A stretch of DNA of 64,000 bases. It comes from Saprospiraceae bacterium (GTDB lineage: Bacteria; Bacteroidota; Bacteroidia; Chitinophagales; Saprospiraceae). Within the stretch, counting starts at the first letter, position 1, and each line of letters opens with the position of its first letter. A program made the translations under genes and the position numbers. Location: the NCBI GenBank assembly GCA_016715965.1, contig JADJXG010000001.1:2175501-2239500 (forward strand), in the 5' to 3' direction. The notes under the pieces were generated by a model. That model was not told where the DNA came from. It ran no database searches and saw only the letters and a program-made list of their open reading frames with translations. This document shows, one piece after another, positions 17,588 to 26,500 of this stretch.

Positions 17588-18160
17588 ATGAGTCAACATA
17601 TATTATGGGTTTACGTGGGATTGTTGTCTTTTTATCACATTGGAGAATTTGTGTTGACGAAAAGGATTCATGGTAGGGCTCACTTTTCCGCTCTTTTGAT
17701 TTCAGTTCCTTATTTACTGGCTCAAGCCATTGCAATTCTGGAGTATGAGTTAGGATGGAAGTATATGAATGCGTACAAAGGACTACTGATTCATTATTTG
17801 TGGCTGCCTGGATTTATCTTGTGCGTGATTGGTTTGACGATGAGATTTGCCTCCATCCTTACTGCCCAAAAATCATTTACACACGCCATTCAGATAGATC
17901 GTAGAAAGGAGCATCAGCTCATAACCACGGGTATCTATTCCTGGTCGAGGCATCCAGCTTATTTTGGGTGGTTTGTATGGGCGCTGGCATCACAGATACT
18001 TCTCTCAAATCCAATTTCATTCCTCTTATTTTGGTTTTGGTCCTGGGTTTATTTTAAAAAGAGGATTGAGTTGGAAGAGGAATATCTGTTTCGTTTTTTT
18101 GGAGATGAATATTTGCAATACAAAAGCAAGACGCCAGTAAGAATTCCTTTTATTCCATAG
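17588..18160 (+). CDS. Isoprenylcysteine carboxyl O-methyltransferase (Ste14/ICMT-like)
   Basis: A 190-residue membrane protein. ICMT enzymes methylate the free carboxylate of a C-terminal prenylcysteine using S-adenosylmethionine. The C-terminal half carries the signature strongly: HQLITTGIYSWSRHPAYFG (109-127), a hydrophobic hairpin with LLSNPISFLLF, then ELEEEYLFRFFGDEYLQY (161-178) and a final RIPFIP. From memory these blocks match yeast Ste14 and animal ICMT more closely than the generic bacterial isoprenylcysteine-methyltransferase-like proteins. An N-terminal FYHIGEF also resembles Ste14. About five membrane helices. It starts 23 bases after the ComQ-like gene, on the same strand. Alternative: a methyltransferase for another lipid or small molecule. 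Confidence 0.85.
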   Translation: MSQHILWVYVGLLSFYHIGEFVLTKRIHGRAHFSALLISVPYLLAQAIAILEYELGWKYMNAYKGLLIHYLWLPGFILCVIGLTMRFASILTAQKSFTHAIQIDRRKEHQLITTGIYSWSRHPAYFGWFVWALASQILLSNPISFLLFWFWSWVYFKKRIELEEEYLFRFFGDEYLQYKSKTPVRIPFIP

Positions 18161-18486
18161 GCTGATGGATAAATTTCCAATGGCTTTGGATGTCTTCTCG
18201 CCGATTGAATTTTAAGGGGTTACAAATTTTTTCTGTTGATTTTGGCTGGATTTTACAAGATTGGCTATTTAAAATTGTTCAGCTCTATCCCAGGTAGAGA
18301 GTAATAATCAAGTTTTTAGAAAAATTCAGGCAGTTTATTTCCACAAGTCTTGTCCCTTATTTTGAAAGTGGGCTTAAAGTATGCAGACAAAAAGAGCCAT
18401 AGTATTCAAATTTGTACAGTTCTTAATGAATCGAAATTACACGTTTTCCGTTCAAATTCTTTGTCTCTGTACTTTGTCAAATCACA
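18161..18486. other. Intergenic, nothing recognised
   Basis: About 325 bases between convergent genes. Two overlapping ~60-codon plus-strand frames run into the opposite gene and show no protein-like features. Confidence 0.5.
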
Positions 18487-18912
18487 TTATCGGATATCCT
18501 TTCCCCACAGCTCAACCAGAGCTTGCTTGCGGCGATAATTTTTGGTGTCATACCAAAAAACCACTTTTCGAATAATTCGGTTGGCGCCATCCAAATTGAT
18601 CTGTCTGCTTTTTTCGCCTTGTTTGAATTCTTGTTTTAGTTCTATCTCTTGGGTGCTGCCATCTCCAAAATGAACCACACAGCGATGCATATTGATTCCG
18701 GCTTTTTTTACACGAATTTGGAGGGCGTCAAAGAGCCCTTCTACGGCAGTTACCACAATTTCATCTTTGTCGATATCATGCTTTACCAGACGGCTACCCA
18801 GCTTGGACCATTTATCCGGACGGGCTGTACCTTGGGCATACACTTGACTGCCTAAACTGAAGAAATTCAGTAATACAATTGCAATAAAGCAAACATTAAT
18901 TGTGGTTTTCAT
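18487..18912 (-). CDS. Small secreted protein, DUF2541-like
   Basis: 141 residues with a signal peptide (hydrophobic stretch FIAIVLLNFFSL, then VYAQG). The mature part reads WSKLGSRLVKHDIDKDEIVV, then a beta-rich pattern with HFGDGSTQEIEL and SRQINLDGANRIIRKVVFWY. This resembles the DUF2541 pattern of periplasmic beta-sandwich proteins. Function unknown. Single gene with no operon partner. Confidence 0.65.
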   Translation of the reverse strand: MKTTINVCFIAIVLLNFFSLGSQVYAQGTARPDKWSKLGSRLVKHDIDKDEIVVTAVEGLFDALQIRVKKAGINMHRCVVHFGDGSTQEIELKQEFKQGEKSRQINLDGANRIIRKVVFWYDTKNYRRKQALVELWGKDIR

Positions 18913-18989
18913 TTTTGTAATTTTTGTATTTGACGCTGTAAATTATTGAAAGTTTAAAGAAATTCAAAATATCAAAAAAAACCTTCTGG

Positions 18990-19946
18990 TTACACCAACC
19001 TCTCCACAATCTTTTTGACCACATCACCATCACCCATCGCATAGTAGTGGATACATGGTACGCCGGATTTTTTTAGTTCGATGGATTGTTGGAGGCACCA
19101 TTCGATCCCTACTTGCCTGACCGCTTCATCGGTTTTTGCTTTCTGGACTTCTCGCACCAAATCGTAAGGAAGGTCAATGTAGAAATTTCTGGGGATTGAA
19201 TTGAGTTGGTATTTTTTGGTGAGAGGTTTGATGCCGGGTACAATGGGCACATCAAGCCCTTCTGCCCGACAAAGTTCTACATATTTAAAAAACTTTTGGT
19301 TGTCAAAGAACATTTGGGTAACAATGTAATTGGCTCCTGCTTCAATTTTTTTTCGGGTAAATTTTAAATCAGACTTTAAACTGGGTGCTTCAAAATGTTT
19401 TTCAGGATAGCCGGCTACTCCAATGCAGAAATCCATGGGACTTCCATTTTCAATGTTGGGGTCGAGATAATTTCCCTGGTTGAGGGAGTTAATTTGTTTG
19501 ACGAGATCAAGTGCATTATCGTGTCCTCCTGGTTCTGGAATAAATTTTTCATCAAATTTCCTGGCATCGCCCCTAAGAGCAAGTACATTGTTGATCTGCA
19601 AAAAATGTAAATCTATCAAAGCGTTTTCTGTATCTTCTTTTGTAAATCCACCGCAGATCAAATGAGGTACTGCCTCGATCTTGTAGCGATTCATCAGAGC
19701 CGCACAAATCCCTACTGTACCTGGCCTTTTGCGAATGGAAGTTTTTTCGTAATACCCGCTTGGCTGTTGTTTGTAAATGTATTCTTCACGGTGGTAAGTC
19801 ACATCAATAAAGGGTGGGTTAAATTCCATCAAGGGGTCCAGCTGATCAAACAAAAGATGAATGCTTCCACCTTTGAGTGGAGGAAGAATCTCGAAGGAAA
19901 CAAATGTTTTTTCTGGTGATTGTTTGAAATAATCGGTGACTTTCAT
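18990..19946 (-). CDS. metF: Methylenetetrahydrofolate reductase
   Basis: Reduces 5,10-methylene- to 5-methyl-tetrahydrofolate, the methyl donor for MetH, using FAD. 318 residues, typical length. Seen: FVSFEILPPLKGG at the N-terminus, IDVTYHREEY, PHLICGGFTKEDTENAL, NVLALRGDARK, the flavin/folate segment ANYIVTQMFFDN, and VPIVPGIKPLT. It completes the methionine route encoded at 1.2-9.3 kb but lies apart from it. Confidence 0.96.
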   Translation of the reverse strand: MKVTDYFKQSPEKTFVSFEILPPLKGGSIHLLFDQLDPLMEFNPPFIDVTYHREEYIYKQQPSGYYEKTSIRKRPGTVGICAALMNRYKIEAVPHLICGGFTKEDTENALIDLHFLQINNVLALRGDARKFDEKFIPEPGGHDNALDLVKQINSLNQGNYLDPNIENGSPMDFCIGVAGYPEKHFEAPSLKSDLKFTRKKIEAGANYIVTQMFFDNQKFFKYVELCRAEGLDVPIVPGIKPLTKKYQLNSIPRNFYIDLPYDLVREVQKAKTDEAVRQVGIEWCLQQSIELKKSGVPCIHYYAMGDGDVVKKIVERLV

Positions 19947-19996
19947 GCAGTCAATCTTTTTTTGAATGTATGTAATGCATTGGGATCAATGTTGGT

Positions 19997-21151
19997 TTAG
20001 CTTATTTTCTTTCTCCAAAAGTAAATGGATCCTGTTATTCCAATGATCACCAACAGGAATGCGATAAATTGAGACATCGAAGGATGAAAACCCATTATCT
20101 CATATCTTGGATTTACCCTGATGGCCTCTATAAAAAAACGTTCAACTCCATTAAAAATACAGTAGATAAAGAATAGAACCCCACCATAGTGTATTTTCTT
20201 TCTCAATAGCCACAATATGATTGTAATCAGGAAGGCAAGGATCGATTCATACAAAGGGGTGGGAAATACCTTGGGTATTAGCTCGTGACAATGTCTCCAA
20301 ACACAGCCTTCGATGGGTACTCCTTCATTGAGTACATTGTGAGGGTAAGAAAAGGCCCACCAACTGTCTGGAAAGATAAACCAGCCGGGTTTTGCCATTT
20401 CATTGACAATACCCCAGTCTCCATCACCACTCAAATGGCAACCCATTCTTCCAACAGCATAACCTAACATCAGGGTAGGAGCGATGGCATCGATCATGTG
20501 GATGGGGCGAAGTCCCTTGTTGTTGAGATAGCGGTACACCACGATAAATGCAAGTATGAGGCCACCGTAAATGGTAAGACCAGATCCACTAAAAAAACTG
20601 CCAATGGGATCTCTGATAAAATCACCAAAGTTTTCAAAAATAGAAAACAATTTGGAACCTACAATACCAGATATAGCGGCTAAAGCAGTGATATCATAGA
20701 TACGATCTACCGGTCGGATGAACATTTCTTTTTTTCTGATTTCTTTGTCGGTTTGTTTTTGCATTTTGTACCAGTAATAAACAAAGGTCAATGCTCCTAA
20801 AATCAAACCACCTGGAAGAAATCCTTTTAATGAAAATACCGCCGCCGCCGGATCTTCCTGAAAGTTTTCAAAATCACTGATGATCAAGCCAAATTTATAG
20901 CCAATGACAAAATTGATGAAGGATTGTAAAAGAATTTCCTTCCAATCGATGGGTTTGTAGACCACAACGGTTTCCATTCTGCCTTGTAGCTGTCCGCTTA
21001 GCTCTTTTCTTATCAGCTCGTAGTACAACATCCAGCCACTACAAAATACTGCGATTCCCAACAACAAGCCAAAGGTCTTCACCACTGAAAAAGCATTGTC
21101 AGGAGAGGTTCCGAAAAGGGCATGAAGAATATAGGATAAATCGGGAAACAT
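19997..21151 (-). CDS. lgt: Prolipoprotein diacylglyceryl transferase
   Basis: Transfers diacylglycerol to the lipobox Cys of prelipoproteins at the inner membrane. The Lgt signature is HMIDAIAPTLMLGYAVGRMGCHLSGDGDWG; GLTIYGGLI precedes it. Multiple membrane helices. It is longer than the common ~280 residues because of an extra N-terminal segment of two or three helices (residues ~50-130). The start at 21151 (MFPDLSYIL) is preferred over an upstream in-frame TTG. Several lipoproteins in this window would be its substrates. Confidence 0.93.
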   Translation of the reverse strand: MFPDLSYILHALFGTSPDNAFSVVKTFGLLLGIAVFCSGWMLYYELIRKELSGQLQGRMETVVVYKPIDWKEILLQSFINFVIGYKFGLIISDFENFQEDPAAAVFSLKGFLPGGLILGALTFVYYWYKMQKQTDKEIRKKEMFIRPVDRIYDITALAAISGIVGSKLFSIFENFGDFIRDPIGSFFSGSGLTIYGGLILAFIVVYRYLNNKGLRPIHMIDAIAPTLMLGYAVGRMGCHLSGDGDWGIVNEMAKPGWFIFPDSWWAFSYPHNVLNEGVPIEGCVWRHCHELIPKVFPTPLYESILAFLITIILWLLRKKIHYGGVLFFIYCIFNGVERFFIEAIRVNPRYEIMGFHPSMSQFIAFLLVIIGITGSIYFWRKKIS

Positions 21152-21256
21152 AATCTTACTTTTGTATATCAAGGGCTAAGGTATAGGTTTTTTATCGCAT
21201 GTATGAGCCTTTTTAATTTTCACTTGAATTGCGATAAAATTTGGTTTATTTGTGGC

Positions 21257-21823
21257 ATGAAAAAGCCAATTGGATTTGTCTTGTTTTTTTTCATTCTGAG
21301 TCATTTTGTTTGTGGACAAAGTGGTTTGGTAGCTTCGGCGGGTGCTAGCAATATGAGAACTTCTTATTCTCTGGTCAACCAATCAGGTGCCTGGAACCAT
21401 GGCTGGCATGTGGGTTTAACCACACGATTGGGAAAAGATTTTTGGTATGGCAGGGTAGGACTTGAATTACACAAGGTGGGATTGGCCGGCAGCAACCGCA
21501 TTGAGTTGTTTAATTCTATGCCTTCCTCCTATTTCATTAAGGCGCCTTTGCAGGTTGGTGCACGTCTGCTCAGAAGAAGTGATTTTCAGTTGAGGGCAAT
21601 GGGTGGGCTAATGATTTCGTACACGGCTTATATTGAAAAAAACAATTTGGGGATAAATTACAACAGAATGAGGGACTTTACCGCAGGATTGTTGGGCTCG
21701 GCTGGAATCGACATGGGACGATTTGTTTTCGACGTCAGTTATGAATACGGCATCTCAGAACTTTATACCGGGACCAAACAGTTTGCGGACTATTGGTATG
21801 TCAGCGCAGGGTTTTTCTTTTAG
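21257..21823 (+). CDS. Outer-membrane beta-barrel protein
   Basis: 188 residues from the ATG at 21257, which begins a clear signal peptide (MKKPIGFVLFFFILSHFVCGQ). The mature part alternates polar and hydrophobic residues (WHVGLTTRLGKDFWYGRVGLEL, YWYVSAGFFF) and ends in Phe, as small Bacteroidota barrels do. Function unknown. A TTTATTTG box ends four bases before the start. Convergent with def, 7 bases between stops. Confidence 0.75.
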   Translation: MKKPIGFVLFFFILSHFVCGQSGLVASAGASNMRTSYSLVNQSGAWNHGWHVGLTTRLGKDFWYGRVGLELHKVGLAGSNRIELFNSMPSSYFIKAPLQVGARLLRRSDFQLRAMGGLMISYTAYIEKNNLGINYNRMRDFTAGLLGSAGIDMGRFVFDVSYEYGISELYTGTKQFADYWYVSAGFFF

Positions 21824-21829
21824 TGCCCC

Positions 21830-22378
21830 TTAAAATTTAACCGGATATCGGGCTTCGACCTGCCCTTTCTTAATTTTCTCTAATTTTCGCTGGATTAGCT
21901 GGCGGCGTACGGTAGAAATTTTTTCGATAAAAAGTACACCATCGATGTGATCGTATTCGTGTTGAATGACCCGTGCATTCATGCCATCAAATAATTCTTC
22001 GTGCCAGTTAAAATTTTCATCCTGATAGCGCAATTTGACGCTGGTCTGTCGCCTGACATCAGCGGTTATTTTGGGAATGCTCAGACAGCCTTCTTCAAAG
22101 GCCCATTCATCACCGGTTTCTTCAAGAATGGTCGGATTAATAAATACCTTTTTCAAGCCTATGGACTCGTTTTCATCTTCGTAGTAGGGCAAGGTGTCCA
22201 CCACAAAAATTCTCAGAGATTGGCCGATTTGAGGCGCAGCCAAACCGACGCCAGTGGCATGGTACATGGTGTCCCACATATCCTGAATGAGTTGTGGCAA
22301 ACCATGATGATCCGAAGAGATTTCTTTGGCTCTTTCTTTGAGTACAGATTGGCCGTATAAATAAATGGGCAGTATCAT
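21830..22378 (-). CDS. def: Peptide deformylase
   Basis: Removes the formyl group from nascent proteins. All three motifs are present: GVGLAAPQIGQ, EEGCLSIP and QHEYDHIDG with the metal-binding His pair. 182 residues, normal size. Confidence 0.97.
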   Translation of the reverse strand: MILPIYLYGQSVLKERAKEISSDHHGLPQLIQDMWDTMYHATGVGLAAPQIGQSLRIFVVDTLPYYEDENESIGLKKVFINPTILEETGDEWAFEEGCLSIPKITADVRRQTSVKLRYQDENFNWHEELFDGMNARVIQHEYDHIDGVLFIEKISTVRRQLIQRKLEKIKKGQVEARYPVKF

Positions 22379-22474
22379 GCATTAAAATTCTCCAGAGAGA
22401 ACTGAAAACTTACTTAAAAGTTGAAGAAATGTATTCTTATTGTACCTGGACGATGAGAAAGGTAGCTTTGAAGA

Positions 22475-22948
22475 TTATTGCAGCAATTGTATTTTCTCAT
22501 CCATCAAATCCATAAATTCATGGAGCGATATGGGAACATTTGCTTTGTGTTTGTCCAGCAGCCAGAAAGAACGCTCATTTGCATTTTTGCGCTCGACGTA
22601 AAAACCACCCCAATCCCCTGCATCGGGAGTTCCGATCATTCTGTCTTTGATTTGTAGCAGAGTGTCCGGAAATTTATCGGCAAGATCCTTGACCTGCTCA
22701 AATTTTTCGCGGGTCAGTTTAAAATAATTTCCAGGGTAAAAACCATCACTATTAGGGTATAAATCATTGCTGTCTTCGTATAGCGATGTGTCAGTTAGTT
22801 TGAAAATTTCAATGCACTTTTCACCTCCGCAAAATCCAAAATAATGCCCAAAGATAAGATAATCGGAATTGGAAGCGGCATCATTGCTTTTTGTACAAGA
22901 CCAACTTATGGCGATCAGAATGACGAATAAAAATTTATTGTATTTCAT
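22475..22948 (-). CDS. Hypothetical lipoprotein
   Basis: 157 residues from the ATG at 22948 (MKYNKFLF). The signal peptide ends in a lipobox, ISWSC. The mature part has FGFCGGEKCIEIFKL and a C-terminal helix. I do not recognise the family; it resembles unannotated Bacteroidota lipoproteins. Confidence 0.65.
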   Translation of the reverse strand: MKYNKFLFVILIAISWSCTKSNDAASNSDYLIFGHYFGFCGGEKCIEIFKLTDTSLYEDSNDLYPNSDGFYPGNYFKLTREKFEQVKDLADKFPDTLLQIKDRMIGTPDAGDWGGFYVERKNANERSFWLLDKHKANVPISLHEFMDLMDEKIQLLQ

Positions 22949-23496
22949 AAAGAGCATTGATTTAAAGGAACCTTGTTAATTTAAACGAAAGTGAGCGGGG
23001 ATTCATTATAGCAGGAACGTTGAAAATAGAATTTTGTAAATATTTTCTCATTGTTTGATTCTTTCTATTTTTAGTCTCGACAGGGCGACTTTTATTACAG
23101 TTTTGATCGTCCGCTGAATATGTGCAGAGGCTCCCACCAATTGTACCTGGGGCTGGGCCGAAAGCATGGAATGGCTGCGTGCCCAAAGCATTTGACAGAG
23201 TCCCAAGTGGAGTATATGTATGCGTTAGCAAAGAAACCTCGTCAAAGAATAGCTGGTCTTCATGCATTATTTAAGGATAATTTTCTTGTTCAGTCAAGCT
23301 TTTGCTGTTTTTTTTGTTTCAACACAAAATATTTGGAATAAGATACAATTTTTTCAAATCAAAAAATTTTGATAAAAATTTAAAGCCAAGAAAAAATTCG
23401 GATGGAAGATACGGTCTATCACATTTCTGGACAGATTTTTATTTAAGGCTTATCCTCATTTTTGATATCCCGATACTTATATTTTCAAATAGTTCC
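22949..23496. other. Intergenic, no supported gene
   Basis: About 550 bases. A 101-codon minus-strand frame (22962-23267) and a 73-codon plus-strand frame (23120-23341) overlap here; neither has protein-like composition. The stretch 23100-23270 is more GC-rich than its surroundings, so an RNA gene or the remnant of a lost gene is possible, but I see no recognisable core. Confidence 0.4.
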
Positions 23497-25362
23497 TTAC
23501 CGTCCCAAATGAACCAACAAAACGGAGATATCCGCAGGAGATACACCGCTGATCCGGCTGGCTTGACCAATGGTGATGGGTTTGATCTTAGACAATTTGG
23601 TTTTGGCTTCATTGGAAAGCGCATTGATTTTGTGGTAATCGTATTCAGGATTGATTTTAACGGCTTCCAAACGATTCATTTTGTCCACCAATTCTTGTTC
23701 TTTGCGAACATACCCTTCGTATTTAATATTGATTTCAGTGGCCTGAAGCGATTCTGCATCAGCCTGAGCACAGCACTGGTCCAGTGCAGGGAGGTAGTTG
23801 CGCAGTGAGGCCAGTTCGACGTTTGGGCGGCTAATCAGTTGGGCAATTCTTGTTTTTTGGTCAATCGGGCTGCTGTCAATTTCTATTAGATAAGCATTGA
23901 CCTGATCGGGATCTGCGCTGTTGTTCTGAGTGAACTGGCTGATCTGATGGATCCAATCCTGTTTTTGATGCAATCTTTTTAGTCTGGCCTCCATATGCTC
24001 CATACTTATTTTATCGGCAATGGGCGTCAATCGGAGATCTGCATTGTCTTGTCGCAATAAAATACGGTATTCTGCCCTGGAGGTAAACATCCGGTAAGGT
24101 TCTTCCGTACCCTTATTTACCAGATCGTCGATCAGTACTCCGATGTAGGCATCTGATCTTTTGAGGATCAATGGTTCTTTTTCCTTCACCCTGAGCGATG
24201 CATTGATACCGGCCATCAATCCCTGACAGGCTGCTTCTTCGTACCCTGTCGTACCATTGATCTGTCCGGCGAAATAAAGGTTTTGGATCAAATGGGTTTC
24301 AAGACTCAATCCCAACTGCGTCGGTGGAAAATAATCATACTCAATGGCATAACCCGGCCGAAACATTTTAACGTTTTCAAGCCCGGGAATCTTTTTGAGC
24401 GCTTTGTATTGTACTTCTTCCGGCAAAGATGATGAAAATCCGTTGAGATAAATTTCCTGGGTATCCCAACCCTCGGGTTCGACGAACAACTGGTGTCTGT
24501 CCCGGTCAGAGAAGCGATCTATTTTGTCTTCGATGCTAGGGCAATACCTCGGTCCTAGTCCCTGTATTCTACCTGCAAACATAGGGCTTCTGTCAAAACC
24601 TGTTTTAAGAATATCGTGTACTTCCTGATTGGTATAGCTGATATGACAAGGCAACTGCCTGTCCGGAAGCTGGGTCTGGGTATAAGAAAATCGTTCTGCT
24701 TGCTGATCGCCCTCCTGGACTTCCATTTTGGAATAGTCGATGCTTCTTCCATCCAATCTGGGAGGAGTTCCAGTTTTCATCCTGCCCGCTTCAAATCCCA
24801 ACTCAACCAATTGTTCGGTAATCCCTCTGGCAGCACTTTCTCCAGCTCTACCACCTCCCAATTGTTTTTCGCCTATGTGAATTAATCCGTTGAGAAAAGT
24901 GCCATTGGTTAAAATGACCGTTTTTCCAATGATTTCAACACCCATTCCCGTTCGGATACCCACGACCCTGTTGTCTTTAATCATTAGACCACGCACCATG
25001 TCTTGCCAAAAGTCAATGAGGGGGTGGGCTTCGAGCAATTGACGCCATTTACGCGCAAACAACATCCGGTCGCTCTGTGCCCTAGGGCTCCACATGGCAG
25101 GACCTTTTGATCGGTTGAGCATGCGAAACTGGACCATGGTCTCATCTGTGACGATCCCCGAATATCCGCCCATTGCATCAATTTCTCGAACGATCTGTCC
25201 TTTGGCGACACCGCCCATTGCAGGATTGCATGACATTTGTGCAATGGTTTGCATATTCATGGTCACCAGCATCACCCGACAACCCATGTTGGCTGAAGCC
25301 GCTGCCGCTTCGCAACCTGCATGGCCGGCACCTACAACAATGACATCATAGTCTGGAAACAT
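23497..25362 (-). CDS. mnmG: tRNA uridine 5-carboxymethylaminomethyl modification enzyme
   Basis: FAD-dependent partner of MnmE in modifying the wobble uridine of tRNAs. FAD-binding VIVVGAGHAGCEAAAA at the start, then NPAMGGVAKGQIVREIDAMGG, NGTFLNGLIHIG, GGRAGE, and GTTGYEEAACQGLMAGINA. 621 residues, full length, with the C-terminal SRISGVSPADISVLL helical tail. Confidence 0.97.
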   Translation of the reverse strand: MFPDYDVIVVGAGHAGCEAAAASANMGCRVMLVTMNMQTIAQMSCNPAMGGVAKGQIVREIDAMGGYSGIVTDETMVQFRMLNRSKGPAMWSPRAQSDRMLFARKWRQLLEAHPLIDFWQDMVRGLMIKDNRVVGIRTGMGVEIIGKTVILTNGTFLNGLIHIGEKQLGGGRAGESAARGITEQLVELGFEAGRMKTGTPPRLDGRSIDYSKMEVQEGDQQAERFSYTQTQLPDRQLPCHISYTNQEVHDILKTGFDRSPMFAGRIQGLGPRYCPSIEDKIDRFSDRDRHQLFVEPEGWDTQEIYLNGFSSSLPEEVQYKALKKIPGLENVKMFRPGYAIEYDYFPPTQLGLSLETHLIQNLYFAGQINGTTGYEEAACQGLMAGINASLRVKEKEPLILKRSDAYIGVLIDDLVNKGTEEPYRMFTSRAEYRILLRQDNADLRLTPIADKISMEHMEARLKRLHQKQDWIHQISQFTQNNSADPDQVNAYLIEIDSSPIDQKTRIAQLISRPNVELASLRNYLPALDQCCAQADAESLQATEINIKYEGYVRKEQELVDKMNRLEAVKINPEYDYHKINALSNEAKTKLSKIKPITIGQASRISGVSPADISVLLVHLGR

Positions 25363-25416
25363 AAGGGAAGAAACGGTAAAAGCAAGAATGGGTTTAACTT
25401 TGATGATTCTAACTTG

Positions 25417-25444
25417 TTGATTTAGCCTTATTCAGTTAATTTTG
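25417..25444 (+). promoter_or_regulatory. Promoter of the CDF transporter gene
   Basis: TTG (25417-25419), 17 bases, TAATTTTG (25437-25444), then nine bases to the ATG at 25454. Confidence 0.6.
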
Positions 25445-25453
25445 TTGGATTAA

Positions 25454-26452
25454 ATGAGCACTCCTCTCAGACAAAACTTGTCATTGCGCGCGCAGCGATT
25501 GTTGCTGATCGTTGCCATTTTAATGATGCTTGTCAAACTGTTTGCCTGGTATCTCACTTCTTCAGTAGCGGTAATGTCTGATGCCCTGGAAAGTCTGGTC
25601 AATGTGACCGCAGGTTTTTTGGGGTATTACAGTTTGATTTTGTCTGCAAGACCCCGAGATGAAAATCACCCGTATGGACATGGCAAAGTAGAATTCATCA
25701 GTTCCGCAGCTGAAGGAGTCATGATCGCCATGGCAGGTCTTTGGATCATATTTGAATCGATCAGATCTATTTTATGGACCCAGGAAGTGAGACAGCTGGA
25801 CTTGGGCATCTTTTTAATGGTATTTGCAATGGTGGTGCATTGGGTTGTTGGTGAGTATTGCATTAAGGTAGGGAGAAAAAATCACTCCGTTGCTCTTTTG
25901 GCCAGTGGAACCCATATACGATCTGATGCAATTACCTCATTAGGGATTGTCATCGGTTTGTTTTTGGTGTGGTGGACTGGAATTGATCTCATTGATGCCT
26001 TTGTAGCCATTCTGTTTGCAGTGTTTATTTTGATCTCTGCGTTGAAAATAATTCGAAAATCCATTTCCGGCATCATGGATGAAGTGGATCTCGTGATGAT
26101 TAATGACCTAATAGACGTTCTTCATACCAATCGGAGAAAAAATTGGATAGACATTCACCATCTAAGAGTCGTTAATTATGCAGGTTTTATGCACATTGAC
26201 TGTCATTTGACCGTTCCAAGATATTTCACCGTGGAGGAGTCTCACGAAGAAATCGAAATGCTTCATCAGATTTTGCATCATCATTTTGAAGGCCGGATAG
26301 AAATGTCCATTCACACGGATCCATGTATCTCGTCCCAGTGTGGGATTTGTTCGAAAGCGGATTGTCCCATAAGAAGTTCGGAATTTAAATTCCATCATAA
26401 ATGGGATATGGCCAGTATTACCCAAAACCAAAAACACCAATTTGATGGTTAG
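25454..26452 (+). CDS. Cation diffusion facilitator (Zn/Fe/Mn efflux family)
   Basis: 332 residues, six membrane helices. Metal-site segments: SDALESLVNV in helix 2, HPYGHGKVEF after it, and THIRSDAITSLGI in helix 5. A cytoplasmic C-terminal domain follows. Unusually, the tail carries a cysteine cluster, CISSQCGICSKADC, near residue 297, which could bind metal. It exports divalent metal from the cytoplasm; the exact ion cannot be read from sequence. Confidence 0.92.
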   Translation: MSTPLRQNLSLRAQRLLLIVAILMMLVKLFAWYLTSSVAVMSDALESLVNVTAGFLGYYSLILSARPRDENHPYGHGKVEFISSAAEGVMIAMAGLWIIFESIRSILWTQEVRQLDLGIFLMVFAMVVHWVVGEYCIKVGRKNHSVALLASGTHIRSDAITSLGIVIGLFLVWWTGIDLIDAFVAILFAVFILISALKIIRKSISGIMDEVDLVMINDLIDVLHTNRRKNWIDIHHLRVVNYAGFMHIDCHLTVPRYFTVEESHEEIEMLHQILHHHFEGRIEMSIHTDPCISSQCGICSKADCPIRSSEFKFHHKWDMASITQNQKHQFDG

Positions 26453-26500
26453 CATTTACAGGTATTGCCGCATTCATCCTTTTATACATTCGGTTGTTAG

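Noticed and set aside
22962..23267. 101-codon minus-strand frame before mnmG
   Set aside because: Composition is not protein-like, there is no signal or domain, and it overlaps an opposite frame of similar quality.
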